From Kiritimatiellia bacterium (lineage in GTDB: Bacteria > Verrucomicrobiota > Kiritimatiellia > UBA8416): 8,775 nucleotides of DNA. Shown piece by piece: positions 6,218 through 8,775 of the stretch. Both the position numbers and the translations under genes were made by a program. Below the pieces are notes generated by a model. The model was not told where the DNA came from. It saw nothing but the letters and a program-made list of their open reading frames with translations, and did no database searches. Within the stretch, counting starts at the first letter, position 1. Each line of letters opens with the position of its first letter. The stretch is taken from assembly GCA_007126175.1 (NCBI GenBank), contig SLBU01000031.1, positions 1-8,775 on the forward strand, written 5' to 3'.

Positions 6218-7359
6218 ACACACACACCATCCGCGATTCACTCAACCAGCGCGAAACCATACTTCTCGCCCCTTTTGCCAGCCGCAGCAGTGCTTCCGCC
6301 GGGCGAAAATATCCCGAACCCGAGCACCCCACACGCTGCCGCTTCCAGCGCGACCGCGACCGTATCATTCACAGCCGCTGCTTTAGGCGCCTCGAATACA
6401 AAACACAAGTATTTACCCGCAGCTCGTGCGACCATTACCGCACCCGCCTCACGCATAGCGTCGAGGTGGCCGCCGTCGCACGCACCCTCGCACGCATCTT
6501 CAAGGTCAACGAGGACTTGACCGAATCGATTGCCCTGGCACACGACATTGGCCATTCCCCGTTCGGCCATGCGGGCGAAAACGAACTCAATGCCCTGATG
6601 CTTGATGCCGGAGGGTTCGATCACAATCTACAAAGCCTGCGCTGGGTCGATATCCTCGACATCCAATACCCCGACTTCCCCGGCCTCAACCTCTCTTGGG
6701 AGGTACGCGCCGGTCTCATGAAACATGAAGCCGCCAAGCCCGACGCCAGCCTGGACGGATTGCCCATCGGCCCCAGGCAATCCATCGAAGCCCAGATCGC
6801 TGATATTGCCGACGACATCACCTACTATGCCCACGATACCGACGATGCCCTCCTCGCCAAAATCCTGGCCGAAGAACGCCTCGAAACCCAGGAACTCTGG
6901 CGAATGGCCATCGAACGCACAGACGACCGCTACAGCAACCTCGACCGCGGGCAGCGTATCCGTATTACCATCCGCAACTTGCTCGACTTGCAAATCGAGG
7001 ATATTGTCGAGCATTCCCTACTCCAACTCGAACACCACCAGCCCCAATCTGTGCAGGACGCCATGCAAGCCCCCACACAAATCGTCGCCTTTAGCCCGAC
7101 CATGCAAAAACATGCCGATGCCTTTCGCGCCTTCCTCTATCAGAACGTATACTTCAGCCAATCCATCAACAACCAAGCCGAAATTGCCACCGCCATGCTA
7201 CGCCACCTCTTCCACCACTACTGCCAACATCCAGAGCACATGGGAAAAAAAGCGCAAAGTCGGCTTGCACAAGACGGCCTAAAACGTGCAGTATGTGACT
7301 ACTTATCGGGATTCACCGACAAATACGTATTTCAGGAGCATACGCGTTACTTTCGCTGA
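6214..7359 (+). CDS. dgt: Deoxyguanosinetriphosphate triphosphohydrolase-like HD-domain dNTPase
   Basis: Cytoplasmic metal-dependent enzyme that splits dNTPs into deoxynucleoside and triphosphate, balancing dNTP pools. The 381 residues contain the whole HD signature. His81 lies in RTRLTHSVEV, His110-Asp111 in the stretch ALAHDIGHSPFGHAGE, and the last metal Asp is Asp200 or Asp201 in ADIADDITYYAHD. His119 and Glu122 align with the catalytic His126 and Glu129 of E. coli Dgt as I remember them. The family pattern GGFDHNLQSLR (133-143) and a C-terminal YLSGFTDKY (363-371) are also present. Length fits the shorter dGTPase-like proteins (about 340-400) rather than E. coli Dgt (505), so the exact substrate and any allosteric control are open. 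The ATG overlaps the stop of the preceding gene as ATGA and has no Shine-Dalgarno, only a pyrimidine-rich stretch upstream. Translation is therefore probably coupled. Confidence 0.95.
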   Translation: MNTHTIRDSLNQRETILLAPFASRSSASAGRKYPEPEHPTRCRFQRDRDRIIHSRCFRRLEYKTQVFTRSSCDHYRTRLTHSVEVAAVARTLARIFKVNEDLTESIALAHDIGHSPFGHAGENELNALMLDAGGFDHNLQSLRWVDILDIQYPDFPGLNLSWEVRAGLMKHEAAKPDASLDGLPIGPRQSIEAQIADIADDITYYAHDTDDALLAKILAEERLETQELWRMAIERTDDRYSNLDRGQRIRITIRNLLDLQIEDIVEHSLLQLEHHQPQSVQDAMQAPTQIVAFSPTMQKHADAFRAFLYQNVYFSQSINNQAEIATAMLRHLFHHYCQHPEHMGKKAQSRLAQDGLKRAVCDYLSGFTDKYVFQEHTRYFR

Positions 7360-7384
7360 TGCTCCATCCCAAAACCGAATAATC

Positions 7385-7397
7385 TCCGCATGGCGGA
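7385..7397 (+). repeat. Short hairpin TCCGC-ATG-GCGGA upstream of pfp
   Basis: Five-base perfect arms around a 3-base loop. The loop is the in-frame upstream ATG at 7390, which would be hidden in this hairpin. This supports the downstream start at 7417 for the phosphofructokinase. There is no T-run, so it is not a terminator. Confidence 0.4.
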
Positions 7398-7402
7398 ACA
7401 AC

Positions 7403-7410
7403 AGCAAGGA
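7403..7410 (+). promoter_or_regulatory. Shine-Dalgarno that fixes the pfp start
   Basis: AGCAAGGA ends 6 bases before ATG 7417. It selects this start over the in-frame ATG at 7390, which would add nine residues (MAEQQQGII) not seen in the family as I know it. Confidence 0.75.
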
Positions 7411-7416
7411 ATCATT

Positions 7417-8643
7417 ATGTCAGTAAAAAAAGTTGCCATTCTCACCGCGGGCGGGCTGGCCCCATGCCTCTCCTCCGCCATTGCAGCCCTCGTCGAGGCC
7501 TACACCGAAACCGCCCCCGACGTCGAAATCATCTGCTATCGCTCCGGATACAAAGGCTTGCTACTTGGGGAATCCATCACGCTCGATACCGACACACGCG
7601 CCAACATCAGCCACCTCTACCAATTCGGCGGTAGCCCCATCGGCAATAGCCGCGTGAAACTCACCAACCTCAAGGACTGCCTCAAACGCGGACTGATCCA
7701 GGACGGACAGGACCCCTTGCACGTCGCCGCCGAACAGTTGACACGCGACAACATCGATGTACTGCACACCATCGGAGGCGACGACACCAACACGACCGCC
7801 GCCGATCTAGCCGCATTCCTCAAACAGAACAACTACGCCCTCACCGTCGTCGGATTGCCCAAGACCATCGACAACGACGTATTCCCCATCCGCCAGAGCC
7901 TCGGAGCCTGGACTGCCGCAGAGGAAGGGGCCCAATTCTTTGCCAACGTTGTCGCCGAGCACAGCGCCAACCCCCGCATGCTCATCATTCATGAAGTCAT
8001 GGGACGAAACTGTGGATGGCTCACCGCCTACACCGCACGCATCTACAGCGAATACCTCAATGAATGCCACTTCCTCCCAGGAATCGGCCTCACCCGAGAG
8101 GCCCGCGACGTGCATGCCGTCTACATCCCCGAAATGGAAATCGACATCCCCGCAGAAGCCAAACGCCTCAAAACCATCATGGACCAGCATGACAGCGTCA
8201 ATATCTTCCTCTCCGAGGGCGCCGGCGTCGAAAAAATCGTCCAGGAAATGGAGGCCGCCGGCGAGGAAGTCCCCCGCGACGCCTTTGGACACATCAAACT
8301 CGATGCCGTCAACCCCGGAAAATGGTTCGGACAGCAGTTCGCCCAAATGATCGGTGCAGAAAAAACCCTCGTCCAGAAAAGTGGGTATTTCAGCCGGGCC
8401 GCAGCCTCCAATGGCGACGACATCGAACTCATCCGCGCCTGCTGCCAGCATGCCGTAGCCTGCGCCCTGCGTGGCGAGAGCGGTGTCGTTGGAGAGGACG
8501 AAGACAATGCCAACGCATTGTCCGCCATTGCCTTCGAAAGAATCAAAGGCGGCAAACCCTTTGCCCCGGAATGCGAATGGTTCCGAGAGCTGCTCAAAGC
8601 CATCGGCCAGCCCGCCGGTGCCACCCTCACCGTCGCACACTAG
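7417..8643 (+). CDS. pfp: Pyrophosphate-dependent 6-phosphofructokinase (PPi-PFK)
   Basis: Cytoplasmic glycolytic enzyme that reversibly phosphorylates fructose 6-phosphate using pyrophosphate instead of ATP. The 408 residues closely resemble, from memory, the Propionibacterium freudenreichii enzyme (about 404). Visible motifs are LTAGGLAPCLSSAI (9-22), FGGSPIGNSR (70-79), TIGGDDTNTTA (118-128), GLPKTIDND (146-154) and HEVMGRNCG (192-200), plus SEGAG (266-270) and QKSGYFSR (320-327). GGDD in place of the ATP-type GGDGS, and Lys149 before the catalytic base Asp152, mark phosphate-donor specificity for PPi. An ATG at 7390 is in frame, but it has no Shine-Dalgarno and sits in a hairpin loop. AGCAAGGA (7403-7410) lies 6 bases before ATG 7417, and that start gives the N-terminus usual for the family. 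The gene follows dgt by 57 bases with no terminator between, so it is probably co-transcribed. No terminator is visible downstream. Confidence 0.96.
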   Translation: MSVKKVAILTAGGLAPCLSSAIAALVEAYTETAPDVEIICYRSGYKGLLLGESITLDTDTRANISHLYQFGGSPIGNSRVKLTNLKDCLKRGLIQDGQDPLHVAAEQLTRDNIDVLHTIGGDDTNTTAADLAAFLKQNNYALTVVGLPKTIDNDVFPIRQSLGAWTAAEEGAQFFANVVAEHSANPRMLIIHEVMGRNCGWLTAYTARIYSEYLNECHFLPGIGLTREARDVHAVYIPEMEIDIPAEAKRLKTIMDQHDSVNIFLSEGAGVEKIVQEMEAAGEEVPRDAFGHIKLDAVNPGKWFGQQFAQMIGAEKTLVQKSGYFSRAAASNGDDIELIRACCQHAVACALRGESGVVGEDEDNANALSAIAFERIKGGKPFAPECEWFRELLKAIGQPAGATLTVAH

Positions 8644-8688
8644 GCTGGAATGGGACTTAGATAAGCCACGATCAGGACGTCTGAACAC

Positions 8689-8720
8689 CCAATATCCAAC
8701 AAGAAATGTCCAATGACCAA
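8689..8720. repeat. CCAAT/CCAA intergenic repeat units
   Basis: CCAATATCCAA (8689-8699) and CCAATGACCAA (8710-8720) are identical at 9 of 11 positions and 21 bases apart. They lie in the non-coding tail (8644-8775) after pfp. I recall similar CCAATATCCAACA / TCCAATG stretches scattered between genes in environmental PVC-like and related genomes, so this may be one copy of a dispersed element that continues past the edge. That wider claim rests on memory only. Nothing else is supported in 8644-8775: no gene and no terminator. Confidence 0.45.
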
Positions 8721-8775
8721 GTGGGCGAAACTAGCGAATGGAGAGCGGAAATCACTTCACATTCTCCTCAGTCGC

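Noticed and set aside
5090..6241. Long minus-strand open frame (383 codons) opposite the end of the large gene
   Set aside because: It is antisense to the GH18-like and beta-sandwich region, which has recognisable motifs on the plus strand. The antisense protein shows no domain I know, and such shadows are common where codons end mostly in C.
6214..7359. dgt as part of a phage-defence island
   Set aside because: HD dNTPases can act in defence, but the neighbours are purine synthesis, ribosomal, glycolytic and envelope genes, with no nuclease, toxin, helicase or mobile gene in view.
7390..7416. Upstream ATG as the start of pfp
   Set aside because: It has no ribosome-binding site and sits in the loop of TCCGC-ATG-GCGGA. 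ATG 7417 has AGCAAGGA at ideal spacing and gives the family-type N-terminus.
7807..8688. Minus-strand open frame (293 codons) opposite pfp
   Set aside because: The plus strand encodes an unmistakable PPi-PFK. The antisense product is a low-complexity Gly/Asp/Val/Phe-rich chain typical of a shadow frame.
8644..8775. Terminator after pfp
   Set aside because: I looked for a GC-rich stem with a T-run and found only a 4-bp GGCT/AGCC pairing without T-run. If a terminator exists it lies beyond the window.

Overview
This window is ordinary chromosomal sequence from a GC-rich (by eye, in the high 50s percent), probably Gram-negative bacterium. It holds five protein genes in two divergent blocks. Three features hint weakly at the PVC group (Verrucomicrobia, Kiritimatiellota, Lentisphaerae, Chlamydiae): a stand-alone rpsD encoding a cysteine-free S4, weak TTG/TA-type promoters, and CCAAT/CCAA intergenic repeat units at the right edge. 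This is a guess from remembered patterns, not an established assignment. No phage, transposase, integrase, CRISPR, tRNA or rRNA signal was seen.

Left block, minus strand (1-2000): rpsD (30S protein S4) stands alone, with a strong Shine-Dalgarno, a leader containing two hairpins, and a clear intrinsic terminator. Downstream of it, with its own promoter candidate, is purF (amidophosphoribosyltransferase, first step of purine synthesis). purF runs off the left edge, so its C-terminus is missing.

Middle (2001-2314): a 314-base divergent intergenic region. It contains overlapping promoter candidates for both directions and several perfect inverted repeats built on ATCAA/TTGAT and AGTCTGT/ACAGACT.

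Right block, plus strand (2315-8643): three closely packed genes. The first encodes a membrane-anchored protein of about 1300 residues: a PgaB/CE4-like domain, a beta-sandwich, a GH18-like barrel fragment, four TPRs, then a second beta-sandwich and a second GH18-like fragment. Every catalytic motif I can align is degenerate. It overlaps by four bases (ATGA) an HD-domain dNTP triphosphohydrolase (dgt family), followed 57 bases later by a pyrophosphate-dependent phosphofructokinase (pfp). The physical coupling is clear, but the three functions do not form an obvious pathway: envelope or polysaccharide handling, nucleotide pool control and glycolysis.

The plus strand is C-rich over G in both gene blocks, including under the minus-strand genes. 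This suggests a replication-strand effect, with purF and rpsD on the presumed leading strand. The most novel item is the large multi-domain apparent pseudoenzyme; the rest is mostly housekeeping.
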